Notes under the pieces: generated by a model
What the model was told of the DNA's origin: nothing
Databases searched by the model: none
What the model saw: only the letters and a program-made list of their open reading frames with translations
In this document: in pieces, positions 33,920 through 47,300 of the stretch
How positions within the stretch are numbered: the stretch's first letter is position 1
How the letters are laid out: each line of letters begins with the position of its first letter
Source: Mactromeris polynyma
Taxonomy: Eukaryota; Mollusca; Bivalvia; Venerida; Mactridae
NCBI GenBank assembly: GCA_032209605.1
Contig: JASFXZ010000003.1
Location: forward strand, 7,194,807 to 7,258,806
Direction of reading: 5' to 3'
DNA length: 64,000 nucleotides
Translations under genes and position numbers: made by a program

Positions 33920-34460
33920 AATAACTTAAGTTAGGAGTCACTGTTGGAAACCAAACATTGCAACATGAATTGCATTCCAGGTCAATCACTTCAAGGTCAA
34001 GGTCACTGTTACAAGAAAAAGAAAAATGGTGCCCTCTCAATATTTTAAGTTAGGACTGTGTAACATTAGTAATGAATCTTGCTTTATGGGTAGGTTGGAT
34101 GGAGGGAAAGGTTGGGATTGAAATTGGGACCGCTAGGGTCAAGGTCACTGTTACACAATTAAAAACAAATTCTGCTCAGTAACTTTAGTTAGGAATGAGG
34201 TACTTACATTTATTGACACGGCAGATCAATCACTTCAATGTCAAGGTCACTGTTGCTAAAATAAAAAAAAGATTTCTCTAACTTCAGTTAGGGATGAGGT
34301 GAACCTATTGATAAACTTGAATTCAGTGCCACTGGGGTCAAGGTCAATGTTACTAAAAATATATAAATACTTTATGCTTAATATAAACTTGTTAAACATT
34401 TTCATGAACATATACAGGTAGCTATTAAGTTAAAGGTTGCTTGGGTCAAGGTTGAAAAGT
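33920..34460. repeat. About 100-140-bp degenerate repeat carrying TCAAGGTCA sites
   Basis: Four or five diverged units each contain a GGTCAAGGTCACTGTTAC-like core followed by an A-rich run and AACTTNAGTTAGGAATGAGG. TCAAGGTCA occurs exactly at 33991, 33997, 34139, 34241 and 34338. Confidence 0.75.
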
Positions 34461-34510
34461 GGTTATTCATGGAAATTCATGTCTCTTCTTGGCCATTTTC
34501 TGATTATGCT

Positions 34511-34842
34511 GTACCCAGTATACCCATTGCTGTGCTCAGAACATTGGCTCACAGTACCTCTAGTATAATGGTATGTTGTACCCAGTATACCCATTGCTGT
34601 GCTCAGAACATTGGCTCACAGTACCTCTAGTATAATGGTATGTTGTACCCAGTATACCCATTGCTGTGCTCAGAACATTGGCGCACAGTACCTCTAATAT
34701 AATGGTATGTGGTATCCAGTATACCCATTGCTGTGCTCAGAACATTGGCTCACAGTACCTCTAGTATAATGGTATGTTGTACCCAGTATACCCATTGCTG
34801 TGCTCAGAACATTGGCTCACAGTACCTCTAGTATAATGGTAA
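34511..34842. repeat. 67-bp tandem repeat, about five copies
   Basis: Unit contains GTACCCAGTATACCCATTGC, TGTGCTCAGAACATTGGC and CCTCTAGTATAATGG. Intergenic between COX18 and CFAP96. Units are nearly identical. Confidence 0.95.
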
Positions 34843-37800
34843 TTGCTGTACTCTGTAGACTTCGTTCTCAGTATATGGGTGAACTACTCTAAGTATATTG
34901 ATCAACTGTACCCAAAATATGGGTTTCTATAATTAGGCAAGAGGTGTCCTAGTAAGTAGACTTCAATATAGCTTTAGTGATAAAGAAAAATTAATTTGTC
35001 AGTAATTAGAAGCTCTTACTGGATAAATCTTACTGGATAAACATGTAAAGTTTCTGTAATGCAAGATTTTTTTTCGAGACAGAACTGGTAAACATTTGCA
35101 CATAGGGGTTCTGTAGGTTGTATTGCCACTGGCCCTTCCAAGGCAGTACTCCTATATTCATCCAGCATTTATGTTTGTGTTTTGCGTCCATTTTGCCATT
35201 GCAATTGTTTACTGAATGATTCCTGCATCCAGAATATAGACTTTGACTTGGCTTTCCCGGAAGTGAGGAGTTAGCATCTCCCACTGTGGGAATTTAGACA
35301 AAATGCTTGCCTGTAGACTGGGGAATTAGACCCCGATTGTCTAAGTATCTAATTCCACTCCAGCAGAAGATTAATGTGAACAAAAACAAGACAAACCAAA
35401 AGGAATGTATTTCACCATTTAATGTCTCTTAAATAAAATATAAATCACAACATTTCAAACGTGACTGATGTATACAACCTGTCGAGTGTTACATAAAGTA
35501 AGGAACTCCACAAAAGTGGGTAAAACATATATATCATAGCAAAATACAATTCTCATTGGTCAATAGTCTTGCACAAATAATACTGGTTCTTTGTAACGTT
35601 TTCACTGCATAAATGTGGTTTGGAATTACAACTTTTTATACAATTTTGTTGCACACAATATGAGAGGATCAAGGTTTTGAAAAAAAAATGTCAAAAAAGC
35701 AATTTTGATGTCTTTGTTAAATTACCGACAAAATCAATGACACACTGTGTTGGTTGATTCACGAGATGAAGAACTTAATGCATGAATAATTATGCAAATT
35801 CCTGATACTGACAATATGTACGTCATATGCCCACTTACACTACATTTATTACATGACATTGCCGGCAAATAAATTCTTGAATATTTTCAAGGAATTTTAG
35901 CAAGTACTTTCATAGCAGTCATTCCTACTACTTTGTGCTATCTTGACCAAAAATCAAATGTCATTTACTGAAAATGAACAAGCAACAAATATACAAGGAC
36001 TGATCTGATTACTGCATACTGGTGCTTGTATTATACTTACAGCGTAACAGTTTTTTCCTATAATGTAATATTATCACTTAAATAGCATTTTGCATCAGTT
36101 TGGTACAAGAGGGGTCATGACCACCTTGACGTTTTCATGGAAGGGGTTTTGTTCGCCTAAGCAAACAGTGACTGGAAGGGTTTCGTATCGGAGGGGTTTT
36201 ATCCAGCTCCTTCCAAAATTTTTGCATGAAATGATAGCAACATTGTGTGAATATTATAAATTCAAGACATAGAAACTAGAGATATAGTGCAACATGCTAC
36301 TTTATTCTAAAGATTTGTATGAGAATGATAAAAAAATGAGGAAAATATTTAACATTATTGTATCGTATTCAAAGGAAATTTTAATCCAAGGAATGAGAAA
36401 TCTGAATGCTTTAAATATGATTTAACACTTTAACACAAAAGAATTGTTTTTAATATTAAGTAACAGAGACATAAAGTAACATTAATGGTAGCATACCTGT
36501 TAGAAATATAGAGGTATTTAATATAAATAATTTAAAATATGCATTAATTAACAATCAAACAATTAAAAATACAATTGATTTATCAATAACAATAGAAAAA
36601 CTCTCATGCACATTAACACACATACATGTACTAACCATTAGCTGTACACAGTAAAACTATGTAGGCTAGACATTAAAGTCACTAAATAGTATCACAGCTC
36701 TATAACAATTAATACACCTTCAAACATACCGTTCTTGTGCAATAAAAAACAAAATTATAAATGGAAAACATGGGGAAAAATGAATAAAAATAAATGTGGA
36801 TCACAGCCTTAGCTTCTGATGAGGTTTATCTAGATATCAAACAAATTGTCCAATGTTAAGTCTACTACCATACTGATACACATTAAATCTATTTTTGATA
36901 ATGCATTCAAACTTTTACAGAATAAGAAATAATCAAAATGTACATTACAGCAATAACCATAATATTAAAAGCTTGTTTCATACTCAAAAAGCTGCCAACC
37001 TGTTTTATCAAGCAATAATTCGTTTGAACCAAAATTGCTGCCTGTAATGAATGTATCAATCCATATTGACTTAACTCAGACAATTTGTTAATATCTTGAA
37101 ATAAAAATTCTCGAAAGTAGTAACACACCTAACTACAATAACTAATTTTTGAAAGTGCAATATCTAAAGAGTAAGGATGAGTGCCATAAATACCATACTA
37201 GCCTAGCAGTACAAGACAGCATCTACATGAGTCCGCTCGGGGACAAGCAGAGATTGGTTCCTTGTATTCAGCTATGCGAGTCAGCTCTGGGACAAGCACA
37301 AAGTTTGGTTGTATTCAGAATACAATTACTCGGGAACGTAAAAAAATCACACAAAACCAACTTACTTTCATTCCAGCAGTTTACAAGACATTTTAAATAT
37401 TGTCTTTTATTATATCAGCAGTGGAGTAACTTGAAAAATAATGTTTTCTCACAATCCGTATCATAATAAAAATGCTGATTGATTGTTAAAAATATTAACT
37501 TGATATACGGAGAAAAATACATCAGCAGACAGGTTGCTAGTAAGCATACAATATATCATTATAAAATATATGTAACAAATACAATGTTGTAATACTAAGC
37601 AGATATTCAGCAGTCTATGAAAAAACCTTAACATGATTGAATATGACGATGTGAAACATTGCTTGTGGATGGTGAAAATACTTTCTTTGTAAAAAAATGA
37701 ACATTTATTCCCGTCTATTTATCTGTTAATGTGAAATATAATGCCATATTACAGAATATAACTGCAGTGTTAAAAATAATTATGCATGCACATAAGACAT

Positions 37801-38312
37801 GTCCTCTCTAATCTACAATACCATTGAGCAAGAGTTTAGTGGCAACATAGACGTCATGCCATTAAAAAAGGTGCATGGTTACACACTGATAAGAGTTGAC
37901 TTCTTCAAATTCTTTATTTATCAAAGCCTCATTCAAGAAACAGTGAATCAGGATTCGTTAACTTCACTTGTTGACTTTGCCTGTTATGTTACCTATTTTG
38001 GTATAGCTCTTCAATTAAATCTTAATGGAGGGGACAAAATGTGTTGTTACTACAATGGCACAGGCGGTGAAATACTTCAACAACGTGAGGAACAAAAATT
38101 GCATATGTGGCAAACAAACAACATATGTGTTTTTGGACAAAATATATATAATTTTTATTCAATTATACAAATACAGAACAGAAATTGAAATGTTGCTTGA
38201 CACAATCTTTAAGTCTCATACTGAAAGTCACAGGGTACAAGTTCAAAGCAACAGTTGGACAGACTTATTTTTACATATAATGCACACATTAATTCCATGT
38301 CGTCTGCTATCA
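34843..38312. other. Intergenic region between COX18 and CFAP96, no gene recognised
   Basis: AT-rich, with short ORFs only (for example 35030-35284 minus, 84 codons, no recognisable domain, and 36090-36272 plus). The right end (about 37900-38312) should be CFAP96 3'-UTR on the minus strand. Confidence 0.6.
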
Positions 38313-41300
38313 TTAGAAGGTCATACAGGTCACAGATCTGTAGTTGGTGGGATTCAAAGTCCTGAAATATAAAGAAGACAGAATAATTTGTGGTGGAAAC
38401 ATTTCTATAGTGATAAATTGTATTATAATTCTTGAATTCTGAATTGACTAAAATAAACTCTTGTGAATTATAAGCTCTGAGTGAATGATTGCACCTTTAA
38501 ACTCATAAACCGCAAGAAAGGCGAGCAATTATTCAATGGTTTATCTATTTGTCATGAGCTATGCACAATTATACTGGTAGATATTTGCTGCTCATTTCAT
38601 ACACTGCATTACTTATTTTTTTATATTTTCACGCGCAGTTTGGCACTAAAACAGATCAGTTGATTTCATATCATGATAACATATACATTGTAATATACTC
38701 AGCTCATTAAATTCCTGTCATTTTGTCTGTAAGGTTTGATAAATTTCATGATCAAGTTAATGTCAAGGATCGTTTATTTACACAGTCTGTACAATAACAG
38801 TATAAAATGAGCTCTTTAAAGTTTTTAAACCTGACTATTAAAAACAAATATTGGTACCATCACCATACATTAAAGAAGCATTACATTTTTTCTCTTCTCA
38901 AATGACTTTGTGGTATTTTCAAACCAAACAAATTGCATTTCATTTTACAAAAAATGGTCACATTCAACAGTTTGACTATTTTTGTTGGTAAAAATTACAA
39001 CAATTTTTAATGTTTTAATTTGTAAATTTTAACAGTGAGAGCAGTTGGGAATATACATGTGGCAATTTGATACAGTATTAACTTCCATCCAAAAAAGACA
39101 TCTATTGTTGACAATCATCATCGTTCTAATGTACATCTGAGATATGATAAAGTATTGATCAGGGGGTTCTGAATGGTTAACATTGTCCACATGCTAACAT
39201 ACTGATGTTAACCATAATATGAAGCAAAACAACAACATGAAAAACACATTAATCAAACACCATGCAAGCATTCAAACATCTATACTTGTAGCTGTCAAAA
39301 CAAGACAAACTTTAAGCATTATTTAAAACCATGCAGTACAATGGTTTAACGATATGTAACACTACCAAAACACAAACAGCACATGCCCAGTAAAACCTCA
39401 CCTAATGACCACCTCAATAAGAAGACCACAATTTTCAAGTCCATTTTCATTGTTTTGCTCTCTATTCAACCTCAACATCAAGACCACCTCAATAAGAAGA
39501 CCAGTTTTCAAGGGTCACAAAGGTGGTCTTATTACAAAGTCATGTATTGAGGTCTTACTGTACAATGAAGCCATAAATTTATACAAAGTTGTTAATAAGA
39601 CACAAAGAGTATTACTCTGATGAATAAACAGTTATGTTTTAATGTTACACAAACAATTTCCAGTCTCATCATCTGTTCATTGGAAGTGTTAAAACTTTGT
39701 ATATATATGAAATGTTCTATATAGACGATGTAATTTGTATAAGTCTAAATAAAAAAAAATAAAAAAATAAAAAAATATATATATATGTTACATTTCCTGA
39801 TACCTTTACCTTTTAATTCAAACAAGTCTGTGTTGATTATTGAAATCTGAATTAATATGACTTATAGAAGGATTGATATTGCTGTTTATAATTCTCAAAA
39901 TATCTTCCAGAAAGATTCAGTGAATACCTATTAGTGGCCAGGTTCTGTCACCGATATGTACAGTAAAACCTCACTTATAGACCACCTCAATAATAAGACC
40001 ACCTCAAAATTAAGAACACAATGTTTAAGTCCATCTTCACGGTTTTACTCTTTATTATACCTCAATATTAAGACCACCTAAAATAGAAGACCAGCTTTAA
40101 AGGGTCCCAAGGATGGTCTTATCATTAAGTGAGGTTTTACTGTAATGCGCTCATTCAAATAATGTTAAATTAATTATTTACTGCTGTTAAAAAAAAATTT
40201 GATTATTTCACACAAAAACAGCATGAGCATTAAGAGCCGCAGTTATATGAAACTAACATGAATCAATGACTATGTGACATCACAATGCATGTAATGTATC
40301 AAAATGGGATGAATTTGTGAATTTAAAATATGTACATGTGCCCAGTTGAATAAGGAGACGAAGATCTATTTTCCTTAGAATAATATTGAAACATGATGGC
40401 CTTATACTGCTCACCTTTGAAATGTTGATATGATACTTTCATATGCTATACATGTAATAGGTAACCCAGGCAGACTCAATCCTTGGTAAACATTTTTCAT
40501 AAAGAGGTAGCCCATAGATAATATGTACTTAATTTTCATAACTTTGGACTCTTGGTCCAGACAGGATGTTTAATGGTTCCTACAAAGTTACATTTATAAC
40601 CAAATAGAGGCCCAGTCTTTGGTTATAAGGTTTAAATGCATGAAAATTATTTTATAAAACTTTTTACAAATTCTTTTTGTATTTTGACTGCTAGTTTCAA
40701 AATGTTTTGAAATTGTTATTAATCAAACTTGGGTAATTTTAATTCTTTCTGGTCAAGGACCATACCAGTGCTATTTCTGTGCGATAAGAGCAATACAGAC
40801 AACTCTATCCAAGAGAAGATTTACATTTAAGGCAAAATATTAACCACAGGGTGGCAGGATCACAGATGAAGATTGATCACAAAAGCTCAGCTAAGGTGAG
40901 CTAAAATGGTAGATAGTCGTACAAATTAGATCGCAGGTCATAAAATGTGTAATATTCCTACATATTTCTCTTTTCATGACACATCAAGTAAAACAGTTGT
41001 TAATTCAGCACTGTAACACGAACAGTGCACACAAGAACATAAACAATCACTTTAATCAAATCCCCGTAACTACTCTAAACAAATTTACTTCATACAAAAA
41101 CTTGCGAAACAAATACAAGTACCATCACTGGGTTGCTATCTTGTATAGTTGATAAATCTTATCTTTATTTAATCTGTAAGACAGGAACTCAATGAAATCA
41201 TACCAAAAAATATTTTAAATTTCCTTTTTCAGGGCTCTAGAAATCCACTATAAAACATTAGACATTGGTCGAAAATCATGCATTACCGATGGCTTGAAAT

Positions 41301-44300
41301 TGGTGACAATTCAAACAGCCTCGGACAACTAGCCTCCACTATTGAACAAGTCAGATTTCACTTGTCCGGGACACATGTATTTTAAACAAAATCTAGAGCC
41401 CTGCTTATTGACGACATTTGCCACATCTGTAACAAGTTTCACTGTTACTGAAATATGGGTGCTACATGACCGCTGAAGGGCCTTTGGATGAAAATGTCTT
41501 AAGGAATTTTGGATAGAATCTTATTTTTCTGCACTATAAGCAAAATAATTTAAAGTCCAATGACTTTAAACACATCTGAACTCAGCATAGCGTAATTAAT
41601 CAGTAATCTTTAGCATGGAGAAGTCTTATACTCGGAAAACTATCCTAGCTGGATCAACATGGAGTACATGTACTTGTCGAAACTATATTTCTAAAATTAT
41701 CATTACAACCCAAAGGAATGAAAGAGACTTTGACCTATGTTTATATAAACTATGTCTATTAATACACATGTAATTATATATACATGTATAAAGTAAAAAA
41801 GTGTACAGCATTTTGTGCTATTAACCTTACAGCGTGGATAATAGCTGTTTGACCTGGGCAGATTATGGCTTAATCGGTCCAGCAAAGGTTTGCTCGTAAA
41901 ACACATTACCGGTATATCTAAAGACGAATACTGTATCAAAATGATGGCCGAATGAACGTTAGCATCATATTCAAACCATTTTTTTTACATCAAGGGCCTT
42001 CTAAGATAAGAGTTTCAAAATATTGTTTTATTGAAAGTAATAATGATGAGGTGACAATCAAAAAGACTAAAACCTATCTTGTGTGATGGATATCAACAGA
42101 GATACTAAGGTTACACAAACTGATTAACTCGACCAGTTTCTTTCAATGTTCATTATTTTTTTTAAAAACTCCAAAACGAAGATGGAATTAGAACCTGGGA
42201 CCTTCAGAATTCTACATCTGTGTAAAAGACATTAATACCCTGTGTAGTCAGGCCCAGACATGAAAATCGGCCTCTGTATGCAAAATATCCATTAAGCTTT
42301 CAGCGGGTTGTCATTATCACGTTCCAGACTGACTAGACCAGCTTTTATCATCTAATAAGAATGAAAGAGACCTTGACCTGTGTTTATAAGCAAGATTTAG
42401 CTTTTTAGGACACTATTATACTGAATGAAATATAGCTAACAATTAACGGGAAACATGCAAACAAGGACTGGAGGTACAAGCTGTGAACATTAATTTTGTA
42501 GAATGAAATATTACCTTGATATTTTGTTTGCCAATTGTTAAAAGAAAATCAAATTTATGATTTCCTACACTTAAAAAACAATCAGGCCAACTGAGGTAAT
42601 ATTGTATAAATGATACCATCAGACTTTTACCTTGAAATTAACATATTTTAAGGATAAATAATATAAGTAAATTAATTATGAAGAAAACTAAAAGTAAATA
42701 ACATACTAAAATAACATAAGTAAATAATGGTAAATAAAACTCATGCAAAAAAATCTTCGTCTTATTTTCTGGAATACAGCTCCATTCAAGGAAATCAATA
42801 TATACAAGTCACATATATACAATGACACGTACTGTAAAACCATTCAATGGCACAATAGCTACATGATATCATGGGGACTGTACATTGACAAGACAAATGA
42901 TGTTTATATAATGTAATGTTAACATGATATATGAAAGGAAAATGATTGCTAAGCGATTACTAAGGCAACCATCCCTGTACATGCATAGTCTCACGACATG
43001 ATGCAGACTCACCATCCTCTCTCAAACTCGGCCAGCCGATGCCTTAGCTCGTACAGATTTAAAGATGTCAGCCTGATGTCTAAACACCATATAGAATTAG
43101 ATATCAGCATATGAACATAGGCGATGTGAATGATATAACTTGATATTTGAAATAAACAAATGTTCTTGCTTATTATCAGCAGAAAGGACTCCACATATAC
43201 AGACATCAATCAAAATGCAAGTTGCAACATGGTCACAGATAAACTCGTAAAATGGTTTTTGTGAAATGGAATTGAATTAATTACTTGAAGAAATTTTAAA
43301 CTTGAAGTGGTAAAATCTGGAATGGTAAATTTTGCTACTCCAGTACAATTATCATAAAACATATATTGCAAGACTCAATTAACTAAATTACTGATTATAA
43401 CCATGATATAAATGAAAAGCTGTCAGCAAAGCATCAATTTTGCATGTCAGCATGTCGACAATTAAGCGTCAATTTGCATGTCAGCATGTCGACAATTAAG
43501 CGTCAATTTCCATGTCAGCATGTCGACAATTAAGCGTCAATTTGCATGTCAGCATGTCGACAATTAAGCGTCAATTTGCATGTCAGCATGTCGACAATTA
43601 AGCGTCAATTTGCATTTCAATAATTTAGCATGGATTTGCATGTCAATAATACAAGCATCAATTTGCATCAACAATTAGCATCACTATGTATGTCAATAAT
43701 TCAGCATCACTTTGCATGTCAAAAATTCAAGCATCAATTTGCATCAACAATTAGCATCACTATGTATGTCAATAATTAAGTGTCAGTTTGCTTGTCAACT
43801 ACATAGGCATCATTTTGCATATCAATGATTCAGAATAAGGCTATATACAAGTATAAAAGCAAGAAGAAATGAGAACAGCTGTACGATTTCCAACCTCTTC
43901 TTTAGTGATTTCATTTCCAGAAATCGTCACATGTGACATGACTATGTACTGACAGTAAGCAATATTTGCCCCATATGGAAATACGAAAATGAAATGAATA
44001 TATGGAGTAATTATTGTTTCCTGCTTGCAAATAGTGTCATCACATGTTGTGTTTTCTTGAAATGATGTCACTTACAGGAGAGATTGTAAATCTCAAAGCA
44101 GTGCTCAAATGTTCTTTTTCTCTACTATAAATTATGAAGTAATTCAAGAAGTTTGAAAACAGTAAAATCAGTTATAAACATTTCAGACCAAATCATGTAA
44201 CTTTTATATTGAAACCTCATCAGTTCTTCAATCTATGATGTAATTGAATGATGAATTAAGTAATTCCAAGTACCAAACAAACAACCAAACAAAATAACTG

Positions 44301-47300
44301 TAAACAGATAACCAACAATAGTTTGTCAGGAACAATAACTCTGTAGATAATATACTGCAGAACTGAGAACATAATTTTATCTCATGTGTTATAATCACCT
44401 TCCTAATGAACAATGCTAGAAGCTTTTAAGATCTTCTAATGTCATACTAATTGAAAAATGTAAAAATATGTTATGGTATACAATGTCAACTAAACCAAAC
44501 ATATGGTAACCTGGTTGTTTTCCTGTACTGGTAATTTTAGACAAGAGCTCTTGCTGTTCCACCAAGCAGTACATCATTGTGCAATGCGAAGTTAATGTCC
44601 CCAAGAATTTCAAAAATATGAATGAACTTTCTCTTTCTGTTTTATCTACGCATGATTAATTTCCATTGACGGTGCCTGTAGAACTAAGTGGTATCAGGTT
44701 TACTAGTAAATTAACTTATACAAGCATTGATTTGTTTAATGTGAACAAACAATCTGAATGGAATAGTTAATAATCTGACATTGCTTAGATGAAGACTTAC
44801 AATAACAAAGGCATATCAAGCTTGAAATTTTGCTCACATGTGATAAGTTATCATAGCAGACAATGAGAGGTTTTGCTAAGCTGACAAAGAATAGAAATCT
44901 CTGAATGTTGCTTTATAACAACTAAGTGACAACACATCAGTGTGTTCGACAGCATCAAATAAGACAGAAATATAAAAACAAATATATAAAATTACATACT
45001 TCATAACATTCTGGTTGATAATTGACACCATTGGAGTACTCTTGGGTCCCTGGGAAGGCATAAATGTCTTTCCACTCTTGTTGACTACATTGATTGGTCG
45101 ATTTACTTTCACCTTGTATGGGTCAACAGAATGAGTGGGATATGTTTCAAATGTACCAATCTTTGCACCGCCAGGCTGTAATATGGATGTAAGGAAATTA
45201 GGTGAGTATAGCCAGTAGCAATGTGGGACAAACTACCACAAAAATAGCAGATAAATTATATGTGGCAATTATTTTTGTGACGGGTGCTAAAGAATTCAGA
45301 CATTATGACAATCTACAAAGTACAAATTTGCTGAACTATCATAAAACCTTGTTCAAAGTACAAAGAGTTTATAATCTGCTGTCAGAAGACTTTGTCAGTC
45401 AGTATATTCCTTATTCAAATTAATCAAAACAGAAAATGGCGGACTTACGGTAACTGTTAAAATTATTAATTAAAAAAAGTGAATTGTTTCCAAAAGGGAC
45501 TTTTATATTGTGGAAACTGATATTTGATCTATGTTCTTAAGATATGCAAAGCCTATTTTACATTTTTTAAATATAAGTGGATAGCTTTGGATAGGACCCA
45601 ACCATTACATTACATTCCATTGTTCAAATGATTCAACCACTTATTAATTCTAATTTTAACCAAGTTATGGTATAAATACTGACCTTTTTACCGGGTGAGC
45701 TTGGTTTGAATGGTTTGGAATCATCTTTTTTAGTTGGTAGTGAAGCAGAGCCACTTCTCTTTGGTAATTTATCGCTATTGTAAGGATTTCCATCAAAATA
45801 TGCTCTAGGATGCATATTTAACCTGAATGCTCCACCTTTTGTAGCATTTTTATGTGATGTTGCTTCTTTCTGTAATAAAAAAATGAAAATATATCCTTAT
45901 GAATCATAAATGTTTTAAATCATGCATTTTTTAATTAGATGTGTAATTATCATTTTAATTGTCATACTTGAATTGTTTAAATTGAAAACCATTTTATTAA
46001 ATTCTTAACATATTTCTTGAATTTTGAGCAGACATGTGCAATATAAGCTATTTCATAATCTTTTAACATTATAACTCAATTAATAATCATTAATAAGCCA
46101 TGTAAAAGGTAACATGTAAGTTACATGTATTAAGTTTATGGTATAAAAGTAAATGTTTTTCATGTTAAATAACAATATACATTGTTTTAATCAAATGTCA
46201 AGTGAAAGTGGTGCATCAATCAGAAACAATAATGGAAGCAAACTTTCCTGTCATCACTTCAAGATGGCAACTTCTGCAGGCAATATTAGATATAACAAAT
46301 CTAAAATTGGACTACGACAGAGCCCTTACAATGTTTAGTTATCATTTTCATCCAATAAAACAGCAGAAAAGTTTGCTTTTTAGCTCGTGATTAAAGTGTT
46401 ATTCATGTTAACCAAACCTTTGTTATTTCCCGTGCCCTGTCATAACGTTCACTCTGGTATGCAGGATAGGAACCAATAGTTACACCAACAAAGCTGTTAA
46501 TGAGATATGCCACAAATAGTCACACACAAGCTTCTTACATAACCAATGCTAACATTGAACAACAGGGTTTATTTTCAGCTGTTTTTATAACCGTTATTCA
46601 GCTATATTCCCAATGCCAAAAAGTATATATTTTTTCAAATTTGAATGTAAAAATTGCCAATAAATCTGAAGAAATGTTTTGGTTCAATTAAGCCGAAAAA
46701 TGACAAAGTCAGAGGCTATTCTCTCACTGGCAGTTTATACATATATAGCAATTGTTGATTCACTACATCCTTTTATTTTCTTCCTAAAATTTTGCTGTAA
46801 TTTCTGGACTTTTTCCCATTTTCTAAAATTAACGTGCACAAATTCTTGGTCATCCTCACAAAATAGCCAAAATAAACCCTGAAAAAGGCCCACATACATG
46901 ATCAATTTTAATATTTCTATTACTGCTTTGACAAACTTAAACAAGCAATTTCAAATGTTTGAGATGTATAGCAAATTAGAATGAGAAATTCCAAACCAAA
47001 TACAAGTTAGAGAGCTTTGATCTTTTTTGGAGACGAAATTCCTGAGTAAAAAGACTACAACAACAGATAATAGAAACATTATAAATTGATCAAATATTGA
47101 TAGAGGTGTCGATAAAGCTAAACAGATCAGACATACATTTCAAAACAAGCCTGTGTGTATTGATATAAATGGAAAATACAAGATTGTTTGAAAAATACTT
47201 AAAATGGAATAAAAAAACAAGTTATGCAATATGTTCATTTTGAAAAGATTGTGTAAGGAACTTCGAATATATGATAATGTTTCGCAACTCAACACAGGTC

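Larger units (their letters stand above)
38362..44999 (-). other. CFAP96: CFAP96 last intron, 6.6 kb
   Basis: Contains pogo-like MITE copies 6 and 7, the 174-bp MITE, a 34-bp minisatellite, a probable interspersed repeat, and one exon-like 67-bp stretch (43013-43079). No other coding exon recognised. Confidence 0.75.

Noticed and set aside
35030..35284. 84-codon minus ORF with several Cys and His
   Set aside because: No known domain, no clear splice partners, and no homologous copy in the window.
44056..44099. Candidate last exon of CFAP96 reading TFEHCFEIYNLSCK and stop
   Set aside because: The phase fits, but the sequence does not resemble the family C-terminus, unlike 38313-38361, which does.
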